Source: Bacteroides sp. CAG:927 (GTDB lineage: Bacteria; Bacteroidota; Bacteroidia; Bacteroidales; Muribaculaceae). Taken from it: 64,000 bases of DNA. The translations under genes were made by a program, and so were the position numbers. The notes under the pieces are model-generated. The model was not told the origin of the DNA. It saw only the letters and a list, made by a program, of their open reading frames with translations, and did no database searches. The stretch spans positions 5,581-69,580 of the forward strand of contig HF985650.1 in NCBI GenBank assembly GCA_000431155.1. The letters are read 5' to 3'. Shown one piece after another: positions 43,060 to 50,932 of this stretch (the first letter of the stretch is position 1; the number at the start of each line of letters is the position of its first letter).

Positions 43060-43165
43060 CTTCGAGCAACCAGTCAATGCATAACTGTTAGAAGCATTGT
43101 TTGTTATGAAATCGAAATATACAATTCCCAACCACTGTTTGGGAATGTGAACATTGAAAACGGGA

Positions 43166-44722
43166 TTACAAACTTATCCCGCCTCGCCCCCTATCAATCT
43201 TCCAGTCATACCGACCTTCCGCGACATCGCCAATCTCATTGAGTGTGTGGCGATGTTTTATTTCATCAAAGGGCTGTCGGTGTTCCGCATAGTCACAGAG
43301 CCATGTGCCGACCGCTTTCTGCTGCTCGGTGGTCTCGCCGTAGCTCTGCATCACGCTCTTGATGTCGGCGGCTTCGGAGGGAGAGAAGATTGACTTGTGC
43401 TGCTCCGTGGCGAAATGGATAATCGCTTCAATGGCTCGCCGGAAAACCTCGCTTGCCTTGTAGAAAATGTCGGCGATGATGTTCAGAATATCCCGGCTCG
43501 ATTTCAGTTCACCCTGCAACCGCTCTATGGTCTTGTCCTTCTCCGCCGTTGCCCGGCTCACCGCCATGCTGATGCGGTGCTGCTCCCCGGTCTTCTGCTC
43601 CCGGAGCTGCCGCAGTGCCGTGTCCCTCTCGGATTCAAAATTGTCAGCGATTGCCATGGCACTATCACGCTCCAGTTCGACCGCCCGCTTCGCCTCGGTC
43701 AGTGCCTTTGTCCGCTTCGCCACCTCTTTCCTGACGGCATCGGGGAAAGATTCTTTGATATGCTCGTTTTCGGCTTTCAGCCTCTCGTTCTCCTGCTTGA
43801 TGGCTGCGTACTTGCCTTTGCCGAAAAGGTTGGCGATGCCGGACTTTATGCTGTCCGTGTTCTCACGGTCAACCTCTCTCGCACGTTCCTTCTTTTTAGC
43901 GATTTCGCTGTCAAGTTCCGCGCTGCGCCGCTGCTTTTCCTCGTTCCCGATCTGGAGTTTTTCATGTTCGGATTTGGCATTGTCCGTTTCTCGGATCGCG
44001 GCATCCCTGTCGGCTTCGGCTGCTGCCTTTTCCACCTTTACCAGTTCGGCTTCCTGCTTCTGCTTGGCGATGATGAAGTCAGCGCGTTCAAGATGCTCCT
44101 TCCCCGTCTGCTCCTTTGAGCTGCCTCTTTCCATGTCAAGACACTCAGCCAAGAGTGTCTGCATATCGCTAATGGCTTTCTCGTCCAGCTTGCAGGATTT
44201 CCCGGTCTCGTGGTTCATCCAGTCCCATACGATATGGGCGTGAAGGTTTGGCTTCCATGTGGCGGTATCTCCGAGGATGCCGTAATGCCCCTCGTCACGG
44301 TGGATGAAGATTTGTAAAGCTGTGATTCCCCACCGCTCCTTGCACACCTCGCAGAAACGGCGCAACTGCTCCATAGTGGTATCATCCTTGATTACCACGA
44401 CACCCTCTTTGAGCGGTGTGCTGCCGCGCACGACGGTCACCTTCCCGGTCTTCTTGTTCACACGCTCCCGGTCTTTGGTCTGCATCGCACGACCTGTCTT
44501 TTCCTTTACCATCGCGGCTATCTGATTGTAGCGTTCCGACAGCGAAGTGCCGCCGAAATCAGGTGCTACCCATGTCTCGTTTGCCGCCATAAGGTCGGTG
44601 CGGACATAGAATTTATCCTTGCCGATATGGGCGAGGTATTCCGCTGTCCGCCTGTTGTGCGCCTCGCTGCTTCCGATGTTGCAGGGCTTGATGTTGACTG
44701 ATGTCTTCTGTGCCATAGGCAT
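43166..44722 (-). CDS. mob: MobV-type relaxase (plasmid recombination/mobilization protein)
   Basis: A 518-residue relaxase; ATG at 44722 or 44716. The N-terminal 230 residues carry the MobV pattern: 'NIKPCNIGSSEAHNRR' near the start, then 'IHRDEGHYGILGD' and 'PNLHAHIVWDWMN', whose His residues bind the catalytic metal. Residues 235-430 form a long Glu/Lys-rich coiled coil ('LVKVEKAAAEADRDAAIRE'). The C-terminus is helical. It should nick the oriT and pilot the strand during mobilization by a helper. The 394-base gap upstream holds the candidate oriT. Confidence 0.9.
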   Translation of the reverse strand: MPMAQKTSVNIKPCNIGSSEAHNRRTAEYLAHIGKDKFYVRTDLMAANETWVAPDFGGTSLSERYNQIAAMVKEKTGRAMQTKDRERVNKKTGKVTVVRGSTPLKEGVVVIKDDTTMEQLRRFCEVCKERWGITALQIFIHRDEGHYGILGDTATWKPNLHAHIVWDWMNHETGKSCKLDEKAISDMQTLLAECLDMERGSSKEQTGKEHLERADFIIAKQKQEAELVKVEKAAAEADRDAAIRETDNAKSEHEKLQIGNEEKQRRSAELDSEIAKKKERAREVDRENTDSIKSGIANLFGKGKYAAIKQENERLKAENEHIKESFPDAVRKEVAKRTKALTEAKRAVELERDSAMAIADNFESERDTALRQLREQKTGEQHRISMAVSRATAEKDKTIERLQGELKSSRDILNIIADIFYKASEVFRRAIEAIIHFATEQHKSIFSPSEAADIKSVMQSYGETTEQQKAVGTWLCDYAEHRQPFDEIKHRHTLNEIGDVAEGRYDWKIDRGRGGISL

Positions 44723-44955
44723 GATGATGTTTACAGATTTACAATAGGGAAAGGGTCATTAGGGCGGAGCCTTAATCGGAGGGTGCAGGGAGAGGGTCAC
44801 TTCCTGCTCGGGGTTCTCAGGGGTCGAGACCTCTGAGCGGAGATTCCAAAGAGAAGGTCACTCTTTGGTCAGGGGTGTTGGGGGCTGACAGCCTCCGACC
44901 GGGTTCTTAGGGCAGAGCCATAAGTGGGACGGGGCAAAGCCCAGCCCCTCGGGAG

Positions 44956-44997
44956 AGCCCACAACTACGGAAGCGAAGCGTGTAGTTATAGTGGGCT
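44956..44997. other. Candidate oriT hairpin for the MobV relaxase
   Basis: AACTAC (44963-44968) pairs with GTAGTT (44982-44987), and the flanking GCCCAC (44957-44962) pairs with GTGGGC (44991-44996). Right after the inner arm comes ATAGTGGGC. The pMV158-type MobV site is likewise a hairpin followed by TAGTGTG and the nick. The rest of 44723-45116 is G-rich spacer without a gene. Confidence 0.5.
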
Positions 44998-45116
44998 ATA
45001 TCTGGGCAAGCCCAGTCAGCCATCCTGCCACATCTGAGAAACTGTTCGCGTACTGTCGGATTTTGGTTGGGTGAGGTGTCGTGTATATATAGGCCCGCTT
45101 CATCCAACTAACTTTT

Positions 45117-46250
45117 TCAATAGTAAAAGTCCTGAAGGTAGCGGTACGGATTACCCTTCTTCTTGCCCTTGTCCACCTGCTCAATCATCCGCTTGTTCTT
45201 TAGAAAAGTTATCAGAATCTTGAGCTTGTAGTCGCTGAGTTCGATGTCCTCGTCGGCGTATGCGTCACGGAGCGCGTCCATGAGTTCGCCATGCCGCAGC
45301 AATGTGTCCGGGTTGGGGAAGGCCGAATCAAGAGCACTGCGGTGAGTATCTTCGGAGATGTCATGGTACGGATCCCACGCCTCGTTGCCTTTGGCTTCGG
45401 GTGTCGGCACATAGCCCTGGATGAGTTCCGGCAAAGCCTCGTCGTTAATCCGGAAGGCAAATGGAGGGAAAGAAATATCTCGGATATAGACGGCCTCGAC
45501 AGTGCTTATTGCATCGTCGTTCTTGTCCTTCTCGACACGGAGCACGGTTTCGGACTTGTTGTTGATTTCGGTTCCGATGTGTCCTCGCGCGTTTTCATCA
45601 CCCTTGTTCTGGTGGATGACTGTGTGGAGATGAAGATTGAATTCTTCCGTCCAATTCATCAGATAGTTGACTATAAGAGTAGCCTCGCGTGGACTGTTGA
45701 TGTCAAGCATCAGGTCTCGGATGCCGTCGATGATTACCAGACCGACAGCCGGAGTGTTCCGAATCTTATGGTCAATCATGCCGATGCGGTCTTCGACGGA
45801 ATACTTGCGCAGGGCGAAATACTTTATCCTCTCGTTGATTTCCTGATTACTCTTGCGCGTCAATGTGGCAATGCGCTTGAAAACACGGAACGCATGATAG
45901 GTGCTCTGCTCGGTGTCGAAATAGAGGATTCCGTTTTGGTTCGGAGGCATGCTGCCGCGATAATTCAGGATTGTGGAATTGGTCATCGCCGCAGCCGTCA
46001 TCGCCGAAACGTTGAAAGTCTTCTTGCCCTTGGGCTTTCCGATTGAGGCACTGAAATTACCAAAGGTGCAAGCAGGAGAATCACCGATATAAATGGCAAC
46101 CGGCGGCGGTGGCACCTCCTTGTCGATGTCGAGCTGCGCTTCATTGCACATCCTCTCATAACGCATTTTCGCCGGGTCTGCCAGCTGGTGGCTGCCTCCG
46201 TTCTCTGTCTCGGCGTTGAAGCTGATAAGGGGGTTATTCATCGTTTCCAT
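45117..46250 (-). CDS. RepA-like AAA ATPase of the element
   Basis: A 377-residue protein with an RecA-like core resembling plasmid RepA helicases (AAA_25). The nucleotide loop is 'SIGKPKGKKTFNVSAM', atypical in having GKPKGKKT. Walker B is 'VGLVIIDGIRDLMLD', followed by 'LHTVIHQNKGDENARGHIG', the usual next strand. The last 90 residues look like a winged helix ('LRDAYADEDIELSDYKLKI'). It probably serves replication of the excised element during transfer. It overlaps the DUF3853 gene by 13 bases. Confidence 0.8.
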   Translation of the reverse strand: METMNNPLISFNAETENGGSHQLADPAKMRYERMCNEAQLDIDKEVPPPPVAIYIGDSPACTFGNFSASIGKPKGKKTFNVSAMTAAAMTNSTILNYRGSMPPNQNGILYFDTEQSTYHAFRVFKRIATLTRKSNQEINERIKYFALRKYSVEDRIGMIDHKIRNTPAVGLVIIDGIRDLMLDINSPREATLIVNYLMNWTEEFNLHLHTVIHQNKGDENARGHIGTEINNKSETVLRVEKDKNDDAISTVEAVYIRDISFPPFAFRINDEALPELIQGYVPTPEAKGNEAWDPYHDISEDTHRSALDSAFPNPDTLLRHGELMDALRDAYADEDIELSDYKLKILITFLKNKRMIEQVDKGKKKGNPYRYLQDFYY

Positions 46251-46561
46251 CTGCGAGCCTCCTTCTTCTGCCCTGCAAGGGAAAGGGCAAGTTCAACATC
46301 CACCACTATCTTGCGCCCGATCTGACGGATTGCGGCATTAATCCTGCCGCTCTTCTTGATGCGCGAGGCTGTAGGGCGGCTGCATCCAAAAATCTCAGCG
46401 ATGCCGTCAATTCCATAGACATATTTCTTCTCAGAGGTTGACTGAGATGGTGTGTCGGGATTCTTCGCCTTATCATTCTGAGAGGCGGTTTTGGAGAGGA
46501 ACATGAATTCCTCGCCGGTCATTTGCCACAAGGGTTTCTGTAAAAGGTCTGAAATATTCAT
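46238..46561 (-). CDS. DUF3853-family helix-turn-helix protein
   Basis: A 107-residue protein from the ATG at 46561 (MNISDLLQKPLWQMTGEEFM), the usual start of DUF3853 proteins. The C-terminal half has an excisionase-like helix-turn-helix: 'VYGIDGIAEIFGCSRPTASR', 'IKKSGRINAAIRQIGRK'. Such proteins are found beside the rep/mob genes of Bacteroides mobile elements and likely act in excision or control. The longer frame to 46651 is not needed. From 46562 to 46900 I see no gene. Confidence 0.8.
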   Translation of the reverse strand: MNISDLLQKPLWQMTGEEFMFLSKTASQNDKAKNPDTPSQSTSEKKYVYGIDGIAEIFGCSRPTASRIKKSGRINAAIRQIGRKIVVDVELALSLAGQKKEARRWKR

Positions 46562-46902
46562 TGAGATGAGAAATATTGTAGCTTCCGGTACCTGAAGCCG
46601 GGTGATTATTTTGTCGACGCTGCAAAAGTAGCGCGCAACTTCCTCATTCAAAGAATGCTTACTCTCTATACCCCAATATTTTAAGAGGGATTGTTAAAAT
46701 CAGACAATCGGCACCTAAAAACGGCACTCACACATGCGTATTGATGTCATTTAGGCTGACCGCTTGCCATCTCAAACAGGGAGGACAATGTAAAAGGGGT
46801 TACCGTTTTGGACACCCCTGCGGTCAAGAAACTTTATTATCTTCTATGAAAACTCCTAATATTATCTTTCCCTCCTTTTGATTTTCCATGATACTGACGC
46901 TT

Positions 46903-46949
46903 TTGTATGGGAGTCGGATTGCACTGCAATTTGTATGTATTTTTGTATG
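46903..46949. repeat. Right-end TTGTATG arm-type repeats
   Basis: TTGTATG occurs at 46903, 46931 and 46943, in the same orientation as the three copies at the left end (38602, 38614, 38626). The 20 bases from 46929 match the left end almost exactly (one difference). Confidence 0.65.
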
Positions 46950-46961
46950 TATATAAAATAA

Positions 46962-46994
46962 AAATCGCCGCAAGTCGTTGACTTGCAGCGATTT
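46962..46994 (-). terminator. Terminator downstream of tRNA-Ser
   Basis: AAATCGC-cg-CAAGTC pairs with GACTTG-ca-GCGATTT around a 3-base loop. On the minus strand a T-rich run follows. It lies 15 bases after the tRNA 3' end and inside the element, so the element brings a new terminator for the tRNA gene. Confidence 0.65.
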
Positions 46995-47009
46995 CACTTA
47001 GTGGTTTTG

Positions 47010-47096
47010 CGGAGAGGACGAGATTCGAACTCGTGGTAGGATTGCTCCTACGTCAGTTTAGCAAACTGGTGGTTTCAGCCACTCACCCACCTCTCC
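47010..47096 (-). tRNA. tRNA-Ser(GCU)
   Basis: On the minus strand the sequence folds as a tRNA with a long variable arm. The acceptor stem is GGAGAGG with CCTCTCC, the anticodon arm CAGTTTGCTAAACTG gives anticodon GCT, the variable arm is GTAGGAGCAATCCTAC and the T arm holds TTCGAATC. CCA is not encoded. The 3' end is the insertion site of the mobile element. Confidence 0.95.
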
Positions 47097-47145
47097 ATGG
47101 TGGCTCATTGCCTAATTGTGGTGCAAATTTAGATGTTTTTTTTGA

Positions 47146-47175
47146 TTGGTGCAAATGTTTTTTGCAGTAATTTTG
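47146..47175 (+). promoter_or_regulatory. Promoter of mltG
   Basis: TTG at 47146-47148, a 19-base spacer and TAATTTTG at 47168-47175 match the Bacteroidetes consensus and fit a start at 47257 rather than further upstream. Confidence 0.55.
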
Positions 47176-47256
47176 GCTGTTGTGCGTAATGCTTTGGTAG
47201 TTAGGGAAGTGCAATTGCGATTTGGTTTTAATGTTTCTATTTTCTATTTTTGTGAT

Positions 47257-48318
47257 ATGGCTAATAAGGTTAAAACAAAAAAATCCGGTCGCAGGGGCGG
47301 CAAGTCGAAGAAGCATCGTTTTGGGCTTGGCTGGCTTATTGCGGGTCTGTCGGTGCTCGCGCTCGCGGGCGTTGTGGCCGGTTTCTGCATTCAGAGTCAC
47401 CGAGGTGATGATGCATGGGTGTATGTGCCCAAGGGCAGTGATGCTGATGCTATTCACGATTCGCTTGCGGTGAAGCTCGGTGATGCGGAGGCAAACAGGG
47501 TGATGATGCTGTGGCGGCTGCAGGGTGGCGTGGCGGACAAGGCGCACGGGGCTTATTTTGTGCGCCACGGCGATTTGTCGATTTCAACTGCGAGAAGGCT
47601 CAAAACGGGGCGGCAGAGTGCGGTGAAGGTGTCGTGGCATGATGTGCGCACTTTCCCGGAGCTTTGCAGGGCTGTGACGCGCAACACGGAGTGCAGTCCG
47701 GAGGAGTTTGCCGCTGCGTGTGAAAGGGTGCTGCCGGGATGCGGGTTCAATGCCAATGAATGGGTTGCGGCATTTTTGCCCGACAGTTATGAGGTGTATT
47801 GGACGGCATCGGGTGACAAGATTGTGGAGAAGCTGCTCGCTCACCGCAATGAATGGTGGAAGGGGGAGCGTACTGCCAAGGCGCATGCTCTGGGTCTTAC
47901 GCCGGTGGAGGTGGCAACGGTGGCGTCGATAACGGAGGAGGAGACTGCGAGGGGTGACGAGCGGGGCAAGGTGGCGCGTCTGTATCTCAACCGCCTGAAA
48001 AGGGGGATGAAACTGCAGGCAGATCCGACGGTGAAGTTTGCGGCGCAGCGGTTTGACCTGCGGCGTATAGGCGGCGATGTGCTTAAAACGGATTCGCCTT
48101 ATAATACCTATCGTGTGAACGGTTTGCCTCCGGGACCGATACGAGTGGCTTCAAAGGCCGCGATAGAGGATGTGCTGAATGCTCCGGAGCATACGTATTT
48201 GTATATGTGCGCGAAGAGCGATTTTTCGGGCTATCATGATTTTGCCGAGGATTATGCGACTCACATGAGCAATGCGCGTCGTTATCAGGCAGAACTTAAC
48301 AAACGTAATATACACTAA
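47257..48318 (+). CDS. mltG: Endolytic murein transglycosylase MltG
   Basis: A 353-residue MltG (YceG) read from the ATG at 47257 (MANKVKTKKSGRR). A basic N-terminus is followed by one transmembrane helix ('GLGWLIAGLSVLALAGVVAG'). Then come a LysM-like part ('VYVPKGSDADAIHDSL') and the catalytic domain: 'ATVASITEEETARGDERGKV' with the catalytic Glu, 'LQADPTVKF', 'SPYNTYRVNGLPPGPI' and 'DFSGYHDFAEDYATHM'. It cuts nascent glycan strands and sets their length at the inner-membrane face. It is the first gene of a unit with DUF2007 and GNAT genes. Confidence 0.93.
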   Translation: MANKVKTKKSGRRGGKSKKHRFGLGWLIAGLSVLALAGVVAGFCIQSHRGDDAWVYVPKGSDADAIHDSLAVKLGDAEANRVMMLWRLQGGVADKAHGAYFVRHGDLSISTARRLKTGRQSAVKVSWHDVRTFPELCRAVTRNTECSPEEFAAACERVLPGCGFNANEWVAAFLPDSYEVYWTASGDKIVEKLLAHRNEWWKGERTAKAHALGLTPVEVATVASITEEETARGDERGKVARLYLNRLKRGMKLQADPTVKFAAQRFDLRRIGGDVLKTDSPYNTYRVNGLPPGPIRVASKAAIEDVLNAPEHTYLYMCAKSDFSGYHDFAEDYATHMSNARRYQAELNKRNIH

Positions 48319-48328
48319 TTGTGAGGAT

Positions 48329-48580
48329 ATGAATAAGGAGAAGAACGAGGGTAATCTGGTGAGGATATATGTGTTTGACAACGATATAGACGCTCATATG
48401 GCGCATGATGTGCTTGCCAACAACGGTGTGGAGTCATCGTTGAGCAATCAGCTGATGAGCAGTCTGCTGCCGCTTGACTGGTCGTCGGTGAGCGGAGTGG
48501 GGCTGTGGGTGTTTGAGTGCGATGCTTCGCGTGCGGCGCATATTTTGCGTGAGCACGGGTGGGGCAGGGTGCTGTATTAA
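48329..48580 (+). CDS. DUF2007-like small protein
   Basis: An 83-residue protein starting at ATG 48329, 10 bases after mltG. 'LVRIYVFDNDIDAHMAHDVL' and 'NNGVESSLSNQLM' match the putative signal-transducing DUF2007 pattern (a ferredoxin-like fold acting on an inter-domain transfer of unknown kind). 'GVGLWVFECDASRAAHIL' closes it. The function is not known. Confidence 0.75.
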   Translation: MNKEKNEGNLVRIYVFDNDIDAHMAHDVLANNGVESSLSNQLMSSLLPLDWSSVSGVGLWVFECDASRAAHILREHGWGRVLY

Positions 48581-48611
48581 GAATGTGTTATGACGGTAAT
48601 CCAATGATTGC

Positions 48612-49124
48612 ATGGCGGTTGTAATTGAGACGGAACGGCTTGTGCTGCGGCCTTGGAAGATTGAGGATGCGGAGGCGCTGCTGAAATACGCATCGGACAG
48701 GCGTGTGGCGGATGCGGGCTTATGGCCGGTGCACAAATCAATAGAGGACAGCCTCATGGTGCTGGAGAAGATGTTTATTCCATGCCCAATGATTTATGCT
48801 ATAGTGCTGAAAGAGACCGGCGAACCTGTGGGAAGCATCGGGTTGGTGCCTATGGGTAAAGAGAACTATAAGGCAAGTGCTTCGGACCGCGAAGTGGGAT
48901 ACTGGATAGGGCATGCATATTGGGGCAGGGGACTGATGACGGAGGCTCTGAAGGCATTTGTGGGGTGTTGTAAGGAGGACGGGACGATTGAGTCGCTTGT
49001 CATAACGACTACGCAAACCAATGCCGGTTCGCAGGGCGTGGCTGAAAAATGCGGCTTTGAGAAGGTGGGGGATTGCTGTTGTGACGATGTTCCGTCGTTT
49101 GCCTACAGAATGGTGCTGTGGTGA
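48612..49124 (+). CDS. GNAT-family N-acetyltransferase (RimJ-like)
   Basis: A 170-residue GNAT protein: 'VIETERLVLRPWKIEDAEAL' is the RimJ/RimL-type opening, 'EVGYWIGHAYWGRGLMTEAL' holds the acetyl-CoA-binding region and 'NAGSQGVAEKCGFEKVGD' the last helix. It transfers an acetyl group from acetyl-CoA to an amine, possibly a protein N-terminus or a small molecule. It follows DUF2007 by 31 bases. Confidence 0.88.
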   Translation: MAVVIETERLVLRPWKIEDAEALLKYASDRRVADAGLWPVHKSIEDSLMVLEKMFIPCPMIYAIVLKETGEPVGSIGLVPMGKENYKASASDREVGYWIGHAYWGRGLMTEALKAFVGCCKEDGTIESLVITTTQTNAGSQGVAEKCGFEKVGDCCCDDVPSFAYRMVLW

Positions 49125-49138
49125 GATGGGGGTCGGGT

Positions 49139-49444
49139 CTATTTGAGCTCGGTGATGAGATGGCGTATGGCGGAGATAGGATGATAGAAAATCATGCGAG
49201 GCCCGACATAACGCATCACGGTCTGTATTTTGTGCCGGTAGAGGGGTGAGTAGCAGTGTATCGTGCATTTGCGGCAACTGGTTTTAAGGTTGCCTTTGGG
49301 GCAATGCGACAGCCTCTGAAGCGCGTAGTCCAGCAATTCCTGACACTCAGGACACAGAGTGTCTCCGGCAGTAGCGTGCTGACGGTGACAATATATGACA
49401 ATCATTTGACCGACAACTGTTTTTTCTCTTTCAATACGTTGCAT
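49139..49444 (-). CDS. Nitrous oxide-stimulated promoter family protein
   Basis: A 101-residue protein from the ATG at 49444 (MQRIEREKTVVGQMIVIYC). The Cys/His pattern is full: 'TLCPECQELLDYALQRL', 'CPKGNLKTSCRKCTIHCY' and 'IQTVMRYVGPRMIFYHP'. This matches the small Cys-rich family named after a nitrous-oxide-stimulated promoter gene. The protein probably binds metal; its function is not known. It lies 17 bases after the MATE gene on the same strand. Confidence 0.85.
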   Translation of the reverse strand: MQRIEREKTVVGQMIVIYCHRQHATAGDTLCPECQELLDYALQRLSHCPKGNLKTSCRKCTIHCYSPLYRHKIQTVMRYVGPRMIFYHPISAIRHLITELK

Positions 49445-49461
49445 ATAATTCTGATGTGCTG

Positions 49462-50793
49462 CTATTTGGAGTAGTAGTATGTTGCGGTTATTATGAGAAG
49501 AGTCAAAGCCTCGGATGCAGGGATGGCTGCCCATATGCCCCATGATGGAAACAGAACCGGCATGATGCAGAACAGCGGAACAAGGAATACGACACCACGC
49601 ATCAATGTGAAAATCATGGCCTTAAAAGCTTTTTCTATGCTCTGGTAGTAACCAATGAAAGAGATGTTGATTGAGAAGAATATGGCGCATGTGGCATAAA
49701 TGGGCAGTCCGGCACAAGCGAGCCGACCCGCGTCACATTCAGGGTCAATAAAAAGCTGCACTATCTGTCCGGCGCCGAAAGCAAGAGCGCAAAATGCTAT
49801 TATGCCGCAAATGAACGCAACCCGGATGCTTAATGCAAAAGCCTGTTTCACTCTTGATGTGGCTCCGGCACCGTAATTGTAGCTGATGATGGGTTGAGCC
49901 GACTGTGCCACGGCATTGCTCATCATGAACATCAGCGGGAAAAGATAGCAGGCTATGCTGAATGCTGCCACACCGGAATTGCCGTAGTATTTCATGAACA
50001 TATAATTGCCGGTGAGCATCATGACCGACATGGCTACTTCGGTGATGAAAGCCGAGGAACCAATCTGAATTTGTCGCCAGATGTTGACGGCAAAGTTTTT
50101 GGGGCTCCACTTGAATTTTATCACATAGGAAAACCGGATGAAATAAACAAATACCATTAGTGCGCCTACTGCTATGCTCAGTGAGGTGGCTATGGCCGCT
50201 CCTTTTACTCCCATACCGCATGGGAATATAAGGTAATAGTCAAGGAAAATGTTGATTACAGCCGGAATAATGTTGCAGTACATGGCAAATTTGGGCGATC
50301 CGTCCAAGCGGATAACCATCATGCCTATGCACTCAAAGATGAGGAGAAATATGCCCGGAATAAGCCATGTGAGATAGTCAAGCGCACCGGACAACAGTTC
50401 GTCGGAGCTGCCGAGCAGCAGGGCGATTTCTTTTCTGAAAAACAGCAAGACAATGGCGAGCAAGGAGATGAACACGGCGCAGAAAACGTAGGCCTGAGTG
50501 GTGTTGATGCTTGCTCTGCTGCTGTCGTTGCGTGATATGGCGATACCGGCAATGACTGACGATCCGATACCGAACATCAGTCCGGTGCCGGTGGCTACCA
50601 TAAAGAGCGGCGCTATGATATTGACTGCCGCAATGCCTTCAGGCCCTACTCCTTGGCCTACAAATATACCATCAATGATGGTAAGCAGGGCGTTGAATAT
50701 AAGTCCGAGCAATGTGGGGAAAAACATCTTTGAGAAGAGGCGTGTGATTTTCCCGTTGGCATAATCAAGTCCGGTTGTAGATTTTTGGTTCAT
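49462..50793 (-). CDS. MATE-family efflux transporter
   Basis: A 443-residue protein with 12 hydrophobic segments in two similar halves. 'FFPTLLGLIFNALLTIIDGI' and 'VGPEGIAAVNIIAPLFMVAT' in the first helix pair, and 'AQSAQPIISYNYGAGATSRV' in the second half, are typical MATE features. The family exports cationic drugs in exchange for Na+ or H+. This one looks like the MepA-like branch common in Bacteroidetes. The region 50794-50932 shows no gene. Confidence 0.92.
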   Translation of the reverse strand: MNQKSTTGLDYANGKITRLFSKMFFPTLLGLIFNALLTIIDGIFVGQGVGPEGIAAVNIIAPLFMVATGTGLMFGIGSSVIAGIAISRNDSSRASINTTQAYVFCAVFISLLAIVLLFFRKEIALLLGSSDELLSGALDYLTWLIPGIFLLIFECIGMMVIRLDGSPKFAMYCNIIPAVINIFLDYYLIFPCGMGVKGAAIATSLSIAVGALMVFVYFIRFSYVIKFKWSPKNFAVNIWRQIQIGSSAFITEVAMSVMMLTGNYMFMKYYGNSGVAAFSIACYLFPLMFMMSNAVAQSAQPIISYNYGAGATSRVKQAFALSIRVAFICGIIAFCALAFGAGQIVQLFIDPECDAGRLACAGLPIYATCAIFFSINISFIGYYQSIEKAFKAMIFTLMRGVVFLVPLFCIMPVLFPSWGIWAAIPASEALTLLIITATYYYSK

Positions 50794-50932
50794 AACAATT
50801 CAACAATGCATAAAAAATAAGACCGAATAAGTATCCGGGCGCACCCGACATCTTATCCAGTCAAATAGTTGCGACTATCGACCCTCCGATTAGTGCCGCA
50901 AAGTTAGCGATTATATTTGTGAGATACAAACA

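Larger units (their letters stand above)
38469..47031. mobile_element. Integrative mobilizable element in tRNA-Ser(GCU), about 8.5 kb
   Basis: The element is bounded by direct repeats of the tRNA-Ser 3' end. Contents in order: tyrosine recombinase, LMW phosphatase, MFS exporter, SMR exporter, Crp/Fnr regulator, MobV-type relaxase, a putative oriT, an initiator-type ATPase and a DUF3853 DNA-binding protein. TTGTATG repeats, three at each end, look like recombinase arm sites. It has a relaxase but no conjugation (tra) genes, so it needs a helper element to transfer. The arrangement resembles Bacteroides NBU/Tn4555-type units in general plan. Confidence 0.8.

Noticed and set aside
38469..47031. 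Element considered as a full conjugative transposon
   Set aside because: Only a relaxase is present; no TraG-like coupling protein, TraJ, TraK or other transfer genes.
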